NCBI GenBank assembly: GCA_963798195.1
Contig: CAWCSF010000010.1
Coordinates: 124,001-188,000 of the forward strand
Length of the DNA stretch: 64,000 nt
Source: CAVSRC01 sp963798195
GTDB taxonomy: Bacteria; Pseudomonadota; Alphaproteobacteria; Rhizobiales; Kaistiaceae
Reading direction: 5' to 3'
This document shows positions 24,961-33,459 of the stretch, in pieces (within the stretch, counting starts at the first letter, position 1; each line of letters opens with the position of its first letter). The notes below the pieces were generated by a model that was not told where the DNA came from, did no database searches, and worked only from the letters and a program-made list of their open reading frames with translations. The translations under genes were made by a program, and so were the position numbers.

Positions 24961-25884
24961 TCAGGACGCGTAGCCGTTCTTGTCGAGGAACAGCTTCAGC
25001 CGGTCGGGAAACTTCAGGACCTTTATCTGGTCCTTGGGACACTCGTCGATGCGCGCGCCCGTCAGGCAGGCTTCTTCGCCGGCATCGTGGCGGGAGTCCC
25101 AGTGCGCCTTCAGGTCCTTCCACGCCGCCGGACCTTCGCCCAACCGCGTCTTGGCCGCGACCCAGCCGGCGAGATAGCCCGGCGATGTCCAGCGCTCGGA
25201 CGCATCGACGGAACTCTCGATCTCGGCCAGCCAGTCGCGATGCGCCTGACGGAAGCGCGGATCGGTCGAGATGTCGACCATCTGGCCGCCGCGCACGGTC
25301 AGGATGACCAGCGGTGCGGCGCTGCAGGCGTAACAGTCGAACGTATAGAGGAACCGATTGTCCACCGTGACGATCTCGGCCACGCCGTCGTCGTTGACGT
25401 CCTGGAGATAATCGCCGCCGCCGTCGAACTCGCCGATTGGCACGGCGACCCATGTGTTGCCGACTTCCTCGGCAACGATCACGGTGGTGCAGCAATGCGC
25501 CCCGCCGGTGTAGGCGGTGAAATAGACCTCCGGCCGCGTGTTGGTCGGATCGATTTCGGCAATGCTGGCCTCGGCCTCGGGCTCGTCGAAGCCGGCGTCG
25601 GGAGCGGTCGCTTCCGCCACGTTGCGGCCACCGACCGAAACCTGGAGATGGACGCTGTCGTCGTCGCTCGGTTGCGCCTTGCGGTTCAGGCGAACAGTCG
25701 CCGTCACGTCGTCGACCGTTACGGATGCGCTGCGCGCGCCCACAGCAAACTCGGTCGTCGGAAACTCGGGCTTGTCGTCAACTTCTTGCGCCGACGCGGC
25801 GGTCCAAGCCATTGCCAGGCCGGCGCATCCGGCGATGCACAACAGGACACGGGACACGCCACGCGAGATTCGTTCCACCAACAT
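24961..25884 (-). CDS. Secreted protein of unknown function
   Basis: 307 residues from ATG 25884. A signal peptide with a hydrophobic core (VLLCIAGCAGLAMAWTAASAQ) ends near residue 32. The mature part has acidic repeats and an FG-GAP/VCBS-like stretch (DYLQDVNDDGVAEIVTVDNRFLYTFDCYAC) that may bind calcium, followed by a C-terminal region with conserved-looking Trp and Cys (EEACLTGARIDECPKDQIKVLKF). I do not recognise a characterised family. A GTG at 25905 is an alternative start. It lies 25 bp downstream of the DTW gene on the same strand. Confidence 0.7.
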   Translation of the reverse strand: MLVERISRGVSRVLLCIAGCAGLAMAWTAASAQEVDDKPEFPTTEFAVGARSASVTVDDVTATVRLNRKAQPSDDDSVHLQVSVGGRNVAEATAPDAGFDEPEAEASIAEIDPTNTRPEVYFTAYTGGAHCCTTVIVAEEVGNTWVAVPIGEFDGGGDYLQDVNDDGVAEIVTVDNRFLYTFDCYACSAAPLVILTVRGGQMVDISTDPRFRQAHRDWLAEIESSVDASERWTSPGYLAGWVAAKTRLGEGPAAWKDLKAHWDSRHDAGEEACLTGARIDECPKDQIKVLKFPDRLKLFLDKNGYAS

Positions 25885-25985
25885 GGCCGGCACCTTACAG
25901 GCCACGCCACCTAAGGGGAATTCCTGACTGGCAGAGGCCGATATGTCTTTATACTCTTCCGGCCACGCACAACCTGGAGCCAGTC

Positions 25986-26360
25986 ATGCCCAGCGGCCTC
26001 AAGACCATCCGGCTGAATCTCGCCCGCACCAAGGATTATCCTGACGGCAGCGACCGGCACTATTACCGCTTCACAGCGCCGCTGGACGCCGATGGGCACC
26101 TCGACCCCGAGGCGTGGAAGAAGCACCGCGAGCAATGCCGTGTCGTCCGCAACTGGGCCGGAGAGGAAGAAGACATCGGGCACCTCGTCCACCGGCCGGG
26201 CGGAAGCTGGGGCTTCCACTACGATATCGACGGCGACGAGGGCGACGAATCGGGCTTCAAGCTCGCCACCCACCGCTTCGTGCCCGGCGAATACGTCTCC
26301 ATCCGCGACGAGGATGGCGAGATGAACACCTTCCGCGTGATCACCATTACGGACGTTTGA
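25986..26360 (+). CDS. Conserved hypothetical protein (124 residues)
   Basis: A small, very polar cytoplasmic protein, rich in Asp, Glu, His and Arg, with a core PGGSWGFHYDIDGDEGDESGFKLATHRFVPGEYVSIRDEDGEMNTFRV that looks like a compact beta-fold. I do not recognise a function. Codon use and GC match the neighbours and there is no overlapping gene, which supports it as real. It stands alone between the divergent secreted protein and the ABC importer. Confidence 0.7.
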   Translation: MPSGLKTIRLNLARTKDYPDGSDRHYYRFTAPLDADGHLDPEAWKKHREQCRVVRNWAGEEEDIGHLVHRPGGSWGFHYDIDGDEGDESGFKLATHRFVPGEYVSIRDEDGEMNTFRVITITDV

Positions 26361-26416
26361 GGCGCGCGGCGGCAGGCTCTGCCTAACGAATGAGCGATCC
26401 GGGGCGGATCGTCGAC

Positions 26417-26435
26417 CTGCCTTAGGCTTAGGCAG
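26417..26435. promoter_or_regulatory. Inverted repeat upstream of the NitT/TauT-type ABC operon
   Basis: CTGCCT-TAGGCTT-AGGCAG has 6-bp arms, with CTTAGG repeated directly inside. It lies 80 bp before the binding-protein gene. Its TTAGGCT core matches a half-site of the dyad at 16126-16141. A regulator is not known. Confidence 0.35.
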
Positions 26436-26514
26436 CCCGGCACGGATTTTGCCAGCCTCGATCCTTCAGCGCAGATGGCCGCCCGCACCGGGCTGCCCGC
26501 CGAAGGAGAACCGA

Positions 26515-27528
26515 ATGACCGTTGCAATCCGTGGAATCCTGGCCGCAACCGGGCTCGCCGTGGGCCTCGCCAGCCCGGCTTTCGCCGATACCGCGATCAA
26601 ATTCTCGCTCGACTGGAAGATCGAGGGGCCGGCGGCGCCGTTCCTGATCGCCCAGGAGAAGGGCTACTTCAAGGACGAGGGTCTCGACGTCACCATCGAC
26701 ACCGGTTCCGGCTCGGTCGAGCCGATCAACCGCGTCGCCTCCGGCGCCTATGACATGGGCTTCGGCGACATCAACTCGATCATCAAGTTCAACGACCAGA
26801 ACCCGACGACGCCGTTGAAGGCCATCTACATGGTCTACAACAAGCCGGCCTTCGCCATTATCGGGCGCAAGAGCCTCGGCGTGTCGGCGCCGAAGGATCT
26901 GGAAGGCAAGAAGCTCGGCGCTCCCGCGCCGGACGGCGCCTATGCCCAGTGGCCGATCTTCGTCAAGGCGACGGGCCTCGATGCCTCCAAGGTCACCATC
27001 GAGAACGTCGGCTTCCCCGTGCGTGAGCCGATGCTGGCCAAGGGCGATGTCGCCGCGATCACCGGCTTCTCGTTCTCCTCCTTCATCAACCTGAAGGCCA
27101 ACGGCGTGCCGGTCGACGACATCGCGGTGATGCTGATGGCCGACTACGGCGTCGATCTCTACGGCAACACGATCCTTGTCTCGCCGGCCTTCGCCGAGAA
27201 GAACCCGGATGCGGTGAAGGGCTTCCTGAGGGCCTTCAACAAGGCGCTGAAGGAGACCATCGCCGATCCCGACGCCGCCATCGAATACGTCGTCAAGGCG
27301 AACGCCGTGGTCGACAAGGCGACCGAACTGGAGCGCCTGAAAATGGCGATCGACCAGAACGTCGTCACCGACGAAGTGAAGAAGGACGGTCTCGGCGCGG
27401 TCGATACGGCGCGGCTCGCCAGCTCGATCGACCAGATCGGCCTGACCTTCGAGTTCAAGGCCAAGCCGACGCCGGAAGCGGCCTTCGACTCCGGCTTCCT
27501 GCCGGACGCCGCCGAACGCAAGCTTTGA
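26515..27528 (+). CDS. ABC transporter substrate-binding protein, NMT1/SsuA-like
   Basis: 337 residues. The signal peptide ends at AFA (residue 24) before DTAIKFSLDWKIEG. Next come PFLIAQEKGYFKDEGLDVTIDTGSGSVEPINRVASGAYDMGFGDI, the N-terminal signature of NMT1/THI5-like and NitT/TauT binding proteins, and RKSLGVSAPKDLEGKKLG. The family carries thiamine precursors, nitrate, sulfonates or aromatic acids. The ThDP-dependent enzyme at the end of this cluster hints at a carboxylic-acid substrate. AAGGAG lies seven bases before the ATG. Confidence 0.85.
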   Translation: MTVAIRGILAATGLAVGLASPAFADTAIKFSLDWKIEGPAAPFLIAQEKGYFKDEGLDVTIDTGSGSVEPINRVASGAYDMGFGDINSIIKFNDQNPTTPLKAIYMVYNKPAFAIIGRKSLGVSAPKDLEGKKLGAPAPDGAYAQWPIFVKATGLDASKVTIENVGFPVREPMLAKGDVAAITGFSFSSFINLKANGVPVDDIAVMLMADYGVDLYGNTILVSPAFAEKNPDAVKGFLRAFNKALKETIADPDAAIEYVVKANAVVDKATELERLKMAIDQNVVTDEVKKDGLGAVDTARLASSIDQIGLTFEFKAKPTPEAAFDSGFLPDAAERKL

Positions 27529-27548
27529 CACTGACAAAAACCAAAGCG

Positions 27549-27573
27549 ACCCTCCCCCGCGCAGGGGGAGGGT
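27549..27573 (+). repeat. Hairpin that covers the Shine-Dalgarno of the ATPase gene
   Basis: ACCCTCCCCC (27549-27558) and GGGGGAGGGT (27564-27573) form a perfect 10-bp stem with loop GCGCA. The 3' arm contains GGAGGG, the ribosome binding site 7 bases before ATG 27580. The CCCTCCCCC/GGGGGAGGG dyad resembles short intergenic repeats common in rhizobial genomes. Confidence 0.7.
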
Positions 27574-27579
27574 GAACGC

Positions 27580-28362
27580 ATGAATGCATTCGTCACGCTG
27601 GATGACGTGACCCACGCCTATGGCGGGGCGGGAACGCAGCTTGCGGTCCAGCACCTCAGCCTGAAGATCGAGCGCGGCGATTTCGCCGCCGTGGTCGGCC
27701 CGTCCGGCTGCGGCAAGTCCACGCTGATGAAGCTCGCGACCGGCTTGCAGTTTCCGCAGGGCGGCACGGTGTACGTGGCGGGAGATCGCGTCCGCAAGCC
27801 GGTCAAGATCGCCGGCATGGCGTTCCAGGCGCCGACGCTGCTGCCTTGGCGCACGACGCTCGACAACGTCCTGTTGCCGCTGGAGATCGTCGAGCCGCAC
27901 CGCAGCCGCATCCGCCGCGACCGTCCGGCCTATCGCGCACGGGCCGAGGCGCTGCTCGCCTCCGTCGGCCTCGCCGGTGCCGGCGAGAAGTTTCCGTGGG
28001 AGCTGTCCGGCGGCATGCAGATGCGCGCCTCGCTCTGCCGCGCGCTCATCCACGAGCCGCAGCTTCTCATGCTCGACGAACCGTTCGGCGCGCTCGACGC
28101 CTTCACGCGCGAGGAGCTGTGGTGCGTCATCCGCGACCTGCATGCCGCCAGTGGTGTGACGGTCGTGCTGGTGACCCACGATCTCCGCGAAGCCGTCTTC
28201 CTCGCCGATCAGGTCTATGTCATGTCGGCGCGCCCCGGGCGGATTCTGGTCGAGCGCCACATCGAGTTCGAGCGTCCGCGCGACCTTGAGATCACGTTCA
28301 CCCAGGGCTTCCAGGACGTGGTTCACGACCTGCGATCGCACATCGTCGCGGCGCGCAAATGA
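27580..28362 (+). CDS. ABC transporter ATPase, NitT/TauT (SsuB/TauB) family
   Basis: 260 residues. Walker A is GPSGCGKSTLMKL at about 44-56, the signature is LSGGMQMRASLCRALI, Walker B is LLMLDEPFGALDAFTRE, and the H-loop is VLVTHDLREAVFLADQV. It hydrolyses ATP for the importer formed with its neighbours. Its stop overlaps the permease start by 4 bases. The ribosome binding site lies in a stable hairpin (27549-27573), so its translation may be kept below that of the binding protein. Confidence 0.92.
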   Translation: MNAFVTLDDVTHAYGGAGTQLAVQHLSLKIERGDFAAVVGPSGCGKSTLMKLATGLQFPQGGTVYVAGDRVRKPVKIAGMAFQAPTLLPWRTTLDNVLLPLEIVEPHRSRIRRDRPAYRARAEALLASVGLAGAGEKFPWELSGGMQMRASLCRALIHEPQLLMLDEPFGALDAFTREELWCVIRDLHAASGVTVVLVTHDLREAVFLADQVYVMSARPGRILVERHIEFERPRDLEITFTQGFQDVVHDLRSHIVAARK

Positions 28363-29129
28363 ACAGTTCGCTGTCGATCCGCCTCGCGCCCTGGATCTTC
28401 GTCGTCGGCATGCTCGTCGTCTGGCAGGGGGCGGTGGTCGTCCTGAAGATCCCGCAGTTCTTCCTGCCGTCGCCACTCGCAGTGGCGCAGGCCTTCGTCC
28501 AGTATTGGCACGCGATCTGGTACGAGTCGCTCTTCACGCTGGCGACGACGCTCGCCGGCTTTCTGCTCGCCGTCGTCTTCGGTCTCGGCCTTGGCCTCTT
28601 CATCGGCTGGTCGCGCACGATCTACGCCGGGCTCTATCCGCTGATGATCGGCTTCAACGCCGTGCCCAAGGTCGCGGTGGTGCCGATCCTTGTCCTCTGG
28701 TTCGGCATCGGCGCCGTCCCGGCGGTCATCACCGCCTTCCTGATCTCGTTCTTTCCGATCGTGGTCAACGTCGCCACCGGCCTCGCAACCATAGAGCCGG
28801 AACTGGAGGACGTGCTGAAGGCGCTCGGCGCCTCCAAGCTCGACATCATGCGCAAGGTCGGCATCCCGCGCGCGCTGCCTTATTTCTTCGGCTCGCTCAA
28901 GATCGCCATCACGCTCGCCTTCGTCGGGTCGGTGATTTCGGAGTCGATCGCCTCCAACCACGGCATCGGCAATCTGATGTTGCAGGCGCAGGCGCAGTTC
29001 AAGGTTCCGCTCATCTTCGCGGGCCTCGTGGTGCTGGCGGTGGAGGGCATTGCGATGTATGCGGTCATGGCTTGGATCGAGAAGCGCATGACCGGTTGGG
29101 CGCACCGTTCGGGGTTCGCCGCCAGCTAG
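28359..29129 (+). CDS. ABC transporter permease, NitT/TauT (SsuC/TauC) family
   Basis: 256 residues with about six membrane helices, of the MetI-like type. The EAA loop for ATPase contact is EDVLKALGASKLDIMRKVGIPRALPYFFG at about 150-178. The N-terminal helix and LFIGWSRTIYAGLYPLMIGFNAVPKVAVVPILVLWFGIG are typical of the family. It overlaps the ATPase gene by ATGA, and 63 bp separate it from the ThDP enzyme gene. Confidence 0.92.
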   Translation: MNSSLSIRLAPWIFVVGMLVVWQGAVVVLKIPQFFLPSPLAVAQAFVQYWHAIWYESLFTLATTLAGFLLAVVFGLGLGLFIGWSRTIYAGLYPLMIGFNAVPKVAVVPILVLWFGIGAVPAVITAFLISFFPIVVNVATGLATIEPELEDVLKALGASKLDIMRKVGIPRALPYFFGSLKIAITLAFVGSVISESIASNHGIGNLMLQAQAQFKVPLIFAGLVVLAVEGIAMYAVMAWIEKRMTGWAHRSGFAAS

Positions 29130-29192
29130 CAGAATTTGTACGGCAATTTCTGCCTTGCTAGGTTGCCATGCCGGGCAGGGGACGGGAAAGAC

Positions 29193-30854
29193 ATGAGCAC
29201 TGAGAAGACCGCGGCGCAGCTGATTGTGGATGCGCTGGAGGCCAACGGCGTCGAACGGGTGTTCGTGGTTCCCGGCGAAAGTTATCTGGCGCTGCTCGAC
29301 GCGCTGCACGATTCCAAAATAGCCGTCACGCTTTGCCGTCAGGAGGGTGGCGCGACCATGGCCGCCGAGGCATGGGGCAAGCTCACCGGCAAGCCGGGCA
29401 TCGCCATGGTCACCCGCGGTCCCGGCGCCACCAACGGCTCGTCAGGCATCCATGTCGGCCGGCAGGATTCGACGCCGATGATCCTGTTCATCGGGCAGGT
29501 CGGACGGTGGATGCGCGGGCGCGAAGCGTTCCAGGAAGTCGATTTCCGCCGCATGTTCGGCCAGATGGCGAAGTGGATCGAGGAGATCGATGCCGCCGAC
29601 CGCGTGCCCGAATTCGTCAGCCGCGCCTTCTACGAGGCGACGTCCGGCCGGCCCGGTCCGGTGGTGCTGTCGCTGCCCGAGGACATGCTCCGCGACACGA
29701 CCGCGAAGGCGAACCCGAAGCCGTGGGCGCAGGTAGAGACCCATCCGGGCCTGACCCAGATGGCCGAGCTCCAGAAGATGCTGTGGCGCGCCGAGCGGCC
29801 GTTCGTCATTGCCGGCGGCTCGCGCTGGAGCGCGGCGGCCGTCGCCGGGCTGCAACGCTTCGCCGAGCGCTTCCAGTTACCGGTCGGCACGTCGTTCCGC
29901 CGGACGACGCTGATGAACAACGAGCATCCGAATTTCGCCGGCGACGTCGGCATCGGCATCAATCCCGATCTGGCCAAGCGCGTGAAGGAGGCCGACGTGC
30001 TGCTGCTGCTCGGTGGGCGCATGAGCGAGATGCAGTCGTCCAGCTACACGCTGATCGACATTCCCGAGCCGAAGCAGGCGCTGGTGCATGTGCATCCCGG
30101 CGCCGAGGAACTCGGCCGGCTCTACCGGCCGACGCTGGCGATCAACGCCAGCCCGACCGCGTTCGTCGCGGCGCTGGAAGGCTTGCAGCCGCCGAACACG
30201 ATTCCCTGGGCCGGCGCGGCGGAGGAAGCGCACAAATCGTACCTCGCGTGGACCGAGCCGGTGACCAATGTCGGGCCGGTCCAACTCAGCCGGATCATCT
30301 CCTGGCTGCGCGAGCGCCTGCCCGACGACGCCATCGTCACCAACGGCGCCGGCAACTACGCCGCTTGGCTGCACCGTTTCTTCCGCTACCGCCGCTACGG
30401 CACGCAGCTCGCGCCGACCTCCGGCTCGATGGGTTACGGCATGCCGGCGGCGATCGCCGCGAAGCTGAAATATCCGGAGCGCATCGTGGTCGGCTTCGCC
30501 GGCGACGGCTGTTTCCAGATGACCATGCAGGAGTTCTCGGCTGCGGTGCAGGCCGAGGCGAACATCGTCATGGTCGTCGTCAACAACGGCATCCACGGCA
30601 CCATCCGCATGCATCAGGAGCGCGACTACCCCGATCGCCACGTCGCGACGGCCTTGGTCAATCCGGATTTCGCCGCCTTCGCCCGCGCCTGCGGTGGGTA
30701 CGGCGAAACAGTCGGCACGACCGAGGACTTTGCCGAGGCCTTCGAGCGTTGCGTTGCGGCCGGCAAGCCGGCGCTCATCGAGGTTGCCTTCGATGCCGAG
30801 GCGATCACGCCGTCGCGGACCATGTCGCAGATCCGGGGATCGGGGCAGCGCTAG
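29193..30854 (+). CDS. ThDP-dependent enzyme, acetolactate synthase-like
   Basis: 553 residues with the three-domain fold of the acetolactate synthase / benzoylformate decarboxylase family. The N-terminal domain has VVPGESYLALLDAL and the cofactor-activating Glu51 in CRQEGGATMAAEAW. The C-terminal domain has the ThDP and Mg2+ site GFAGDGCFQMTMQEF...VVVNNG. It is not a true IlvB: it has no IlvH partner, and the context is an ABC importer. Decarboxylation or carboligation of an imported 2-oxo acid is a guess. ATG 29193 follows GGGAAAG; a start at 29136 would add a Cys-rich stretch and lacks an SD. Confidence 0.85.
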   Translation: MSTEKTAAQLIVDALEANGVERVFVVPGESYLALLDALHDSKIAVTLCRQEGGATMAAEAWGKLTGKPGIAMVTRGPGATNGSSGIHVGRQDSTPMILFIGQVGRWMRGREAFQEVDFRRMFGQMAKWIEEIDAADRVPEFVSRAFYEATSGRPGPVVLSLPEDMLRDTTAKANPKPWAQVETHPGLTQMAELQKMLWRAERPFVIAGGSRWSAAAVAGLQRFAERFQLPVGTSFRRTTLMNNEHPNFAGDVGIGINPDLAKRVKEADVLLLLGGRMSEMQSSSYTLIDIPEPKQALVHVHPGAEELGRLYRPTLAINASPTAFVAALEGLQPPNTIPWAGAAEEAHKSYLAWTEPVTNVGPVQLSRIISWLRERLPDDAIVTNGAGNYAAWLHRFFRYRRYGTQLAPTSGSMGYGMPAAIAAKLKYPERIVVGFAGDGCFQMTMQEFSAAVQAEANIVMVVVNNGIHGTIRMHQERDYPDRHVATALVNPDFAAFARACGGYGETVGTTEDFAEAFERCVAAGKPALIEVAFDAEAITPSRTMSQIRGSGQR

Positions 30855-30867
30855 CAACAGAGGGCGC

Positions 30868-30881
30868 CTGATCTGGATCAA
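30868..30881 (+). promoter_or_regulatory. FNR/FixK-like box 41.5 bp before a cytochrome start codon
   Basis: CTGATCTGGATCAA has one mismatch to TTGAT-N4-ATCAA. The centre, 30874.5, is exactly 41.5 bp upstream of ATG 30916, the class II activator distance to a transcription start. TATCCT at 30904-30909 is a possible -10. No SD precedes the ATG, so the mRNA may be leaderless. Confidence 0.6.
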
Positions 30882-30915
30882 GCCGCGGTGTGGCGCGGGG
30901 TCCTATCCTGCGCCG

Positions 30916-31236
30916 ATGCGAACAGGCTGGACGACCTTCTTTGCCGCCGGGGTGCTGCTGGCAGCGCCCGCGGCAGCGCAACCCGTCGGCGATGTGGAGC
31001 GTGGCCTGGCTTATGCCGAGGCCAACTGTTCCGAGTGCCACGAGACCCGCGCAGGCCACTACGACAGCCCCTGGCCTGAGTCGCCGCCGTTCGAGGACAT
31101 CGCCAATGATGCCGGCATGACGGAGCTGGCGCTCTTCGCCTTCTTCCGGACGCCGCATCCGAACATGCCGAACTTCATCGTGCCGCCGGAGGATATCGCC
31201 GACCTGACCGCCTATCTGCTCAGCATGCGCGACTGA
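30916..31236 (+). CDS. Small c-type cytochrome
   Basis: 106 residues. The signal peptide ends at AAAAQ (about 21). CSECH at 38-42 binds haem and Met84 in NMPNF is a likely axial ligand. The C-terminal helix EDIADLTAYLLSMRD is typical of cytochrome c. It is a periplasmic monohaem electron carrier; the partner is unknown. It resembles the cytochrome at 1171-1554 in size only. The FNR-like box at 30868-30881 suggests low-oxygen induction. Confidence 0.85.
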   Translation: MRTGWTTFFAAGVLLAAPAAAQPVGDVERGLAYAEANCSECHETRAGHYDSPWPESPPFEDIANDAGMTELALFAFFRTPHPNMPNFIVPPEDIADLTAYLLSMRD

Positions 31237-31251
31237 GCAGGCGAAAATCGG

Positions 31252-31839
31252 GTGGCAGTCGTGGACCGGCCGCGCCATGTTGCGCGCATGAGTGTCGATG
31301 AACTCGATTTCCGGCCGGTGACATCAGCCAACAAGGCGGCGTTCGAGCGCTTCTTCTCGGCGCCCGGCGCGCCCAGGCATTGCTGGTGCATGGTCTGGCG
31401 GCGGACGGCTGCCGAGGCGAAGCTCCAGGCGCCGGCCGACCGCAAGCGGATGATGATGGAGCGTATCGACGCCGGCATGCCGGTCGGGCTGCTGGCGTAT
31501 CGGGGCGGCGAGCCGGTTGGCTGGGTGTCGATAGCCCCGCGAGAGACGCACCGCGCGTTGGGCGGGCCCGATGCGAAACCCGGCGAGAGTATCTGGTCGC
31601 TGGTGTGTTTCTACGTGCCCCGCCGGCTGCGTGGCGAGGCGCTGGTTCGCCAGTTGTTGGCCGGCGCCATCGAACACGCGCGAAGCAGCGGCGCGACGGT
31701 GGTCGAGGCCTATCCTGTCGATCCGGATTCGCCGAGCTTCCGCTTCATGGGCTTCGTCCCGGTGTTTGCCGAAGCGGGTTTCCGTGACCTCGGCATGACC
31801 GGCACCCGTCGCCACGTTATGCGCCTCGAATTGACCTGA
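31252..31839 (+). CDS. GNAT-family N-acetyltransferase
   Basis: 195 residues from GTG 31252; ATG 31288 (MSVDELDF) is an alternative, and neither has a strong SD. Features: FRPVTSANKAAFERFFSAPGAPRHCWCMVWRR at the N-terminus, VGLLAYRGGEPVGWVSIAPRE as the central strand pair, SLVCFYVPRRLRGEALVRQLL as the acetyl-CoA-binding motif A, and VVEAYPVDPDSPSFRFMGF. The CWCMVWRR pattern occurs in a subgroup of uncharacterised GNAT proteins. The substrate is unknown. It follows the cytochrome gene by 15 bp. Confidence 0.8.
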   Translation: MAVVDRPRHVARMSVDELDFRPVTSANKAAFERFFSAPGAPRHCWCMVWRRTAAEAKLQAPADRKRMMMERIDAGMPVGLLAYRGGEPVGWVSIAPRETHRALGGPDAKPGESIWSLVCFYVPRRLRGEALVRQLLAGAIEHARSSGATVVEAYPVDPDSPSFRFMGFVPVFAEAGFRDLGMTGTRRHVMRLELT

Positions 31840-31891
31840 ACTGCGCCGGCTAACCGATTCCTGCGATTCGCATTTCCGCTTGCCTCAACGA

Positions 31892-33379
31892 CTAGAGCAG
31901 GCTGCCCTGCGAGCCGTCGTCGACGATGCGCCGACGGCGTGGCCGCGGCGTGATCTTGCCGCCGGAAATCGCGCGGACGTGGCCGTCGTGGAACTCGATG
32001 TCGAGCACCTTGCCGTTGGGGACGGCGGCGGCGGAGCGGATGGGGTCGCGATCCTCGAAATCGGCGACCAGCGCGAAGCCGCGCTCCAGGATCGAGCGGT
32101 AGCTGACAACCTCCAGCAGCTTGGCAGATTTTTCGAACTGCGCCCGAAGGCGCTCGATCGCGCGCGCCAGGAACTGCGTCTTGCGCTCCGTCAGGCCGTT
32201 CAGCCGTTCGCGGGTGCGCTCGATGTTGCGGGTGTAGAAGACGGCCTTGCGGCCGAAGGTAGCATCGAGCCGCTCCTTGGCCCGCGCGATCATGTGTTCG
32301 AGCCCGGCCAGCGACAGCCGCCCGGCCGTCCGTTCGAACTGGGTGCGATGCACCCGCGCGTTGGCGAGCAGCGCCAGACCGATGCGGTTGGCGAGATCGT
32401 CGAACATCCGGCGGGGCATGGCGAAGAGGTCTTCCGCGCGCGGCAGGGCGCGCGCCGCCGCGCGCAGTTCGCGCCGCAGCGTTTCGACCGAGCGCTGCGT
32501 CGCGCCGGCGAGCCGGCCGCCGAGATCGCCAACCGTCGCGATCAGTTCGGAACGCACCGGCACGGCCATTTCGGCCGCGGCCGTCGGCGTCGGCGCGCGC
32601 TTGTCGGAGGCGAAGTCGATCAGCGTGAAGTCGGTCTCGTGGCCGACCGCCGAGATCAGCGGGATGGCCGAGTCGGCAGCCGCGCGCACGACGACCTCCT
32701 CGTTGAAGCTCCACAGGTCTTCCAGGCTGCCGCCGCCGCGTGCCACGATGATGAGGTCCGGACGCGGTATTCGTCCGTCCAGCGGCAGCGCGTTGAAGCC
32801 GGCGATGGCCGCCGCCACTTCCGCCGCGCTGGTTTCGCCCTGCACGCGTACCGGCCACACCAGAACGCGGGTCGGAAACCGGTCTGCCAGCCGGTGCAGG
32901 ATGTCGCGGATGACCGCGCCGGTCGGCGAGGTGACCACGCCGATGATTCGCGGAATGTGGGGCAGGGGCTTCTTGCGCGCCTCGGCGAAGAGCCCCTCGG
33001 CAGCGAGCGCCTTCTTCCGCGCCTCGAGCAGCGCCATCAGCGCGCCGACGCCGGCCGGCTCCAGCGCGTCGATGACGATCTGGTACTTGGACTGGCCAGG
33101 GAAAGTGGTGAGCTTGCCGGTCGCCACCACCTCGATGCCTTCCTCCGGCTTGAACTTCAGCCGCGGCAGGGTCATGCGCCAGACGACGGCCTCGATGCGG
33201 GCCTTGTCGTCCTTCAGGCTGAAGTAGCAGTGGCCGGACGAATGCGCTCCGCGGAAGCCGGAAATCTCGCCGCGCACGCGGACATAGCCGTAGGTATCCT
33301 CGACCGTGCGCTTGAGCGCGTTCGAGATCTCGGAGACGGTGTATTCGCCGACATTGGCGGTGGCAGCGGCTTGCGGCAT
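31892..33379 (-). CDS. xseA: Exodeoxyribonuclease VII large subunit
   Basis: 495 residues. The N-terminal OB fold includes YTVSEISNALKRTVEDTYGYVRVRGEISGFRGAHSSGHCYFSLKD. The catalytic domain has IIGVVTSPTGAVIRDILH and the conserved IIVARGGGSLEDLWSFNEEVVVRA with AVGHETDFTLIDFASDKRAPTPTAAAE. A long coiled coil follows, then the C-terminal YRSILERGFALV. With XseB (not in the window) it degrades single-stranded DNA. ATG 33379 is preferred to an upstream TTG. It is divergent from rsmE. Confidence 0.96.
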   Translation of the reverse strand: MPQAAATANVGEYTVSEISNALKRTVEDTYGYVRVRGEISGFRGAHSSGHCYFSLKDDKARIEAVVWRMTLPRLKFKPEEGIEVVATGKLTTFPGQSKYQIVIDALEPAGVGALMALLEARKKALAAEGLFAEARKKPLPHIPRIIGVVTSPTGAVIRDILHRLADRFPTRVLVWPVRVQGETSAAEVAAAIAGFNALPLDGRIPRPDLIIVARGGGSLEDLWSFNEEVVVRAAADSAIPLISAVGHETDFTLIDFASDKRAPTPTAAAEMAVPVRSELIATVGDLGGRLAGATQRSVETLRRELRAAARALPRAEDLFAMPRRMFDDLANRIGLALLANARVHRTQFERTAGRLSLAGLEHMIARAKERLDATFGRKAVFYTRNIERTRERLNGLTERKTQFLARAIERLRAQFEKSAKLLEVVSYRSILERGFALVADFEDRDPIRSAAAVPNGKVLDIEFHDGHVRAISGGKITPRPRRRRIVDDGSQGSLL

Positions 33380-33459
33380 CACCAACAGGTGACGCCTGAC
33401 GGGGTGGCGGTCAAGCCCGCGCCATTTCCCGCCGGCCGGACCGTGCTAGAAGGCAGGCC

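Noticed and set aside
26361..26514. Riboswitch before the NMT1-like binding protein
   Set aside because: The leader has dyads but none of the conserved TPP elements seen at 53323-53404; no other class fits.
26428..28476. 682-codon open frame on the minus strand
   Set aside because: It is antisense to the binding protein and ATPase of the NitT/TauT-type importer.
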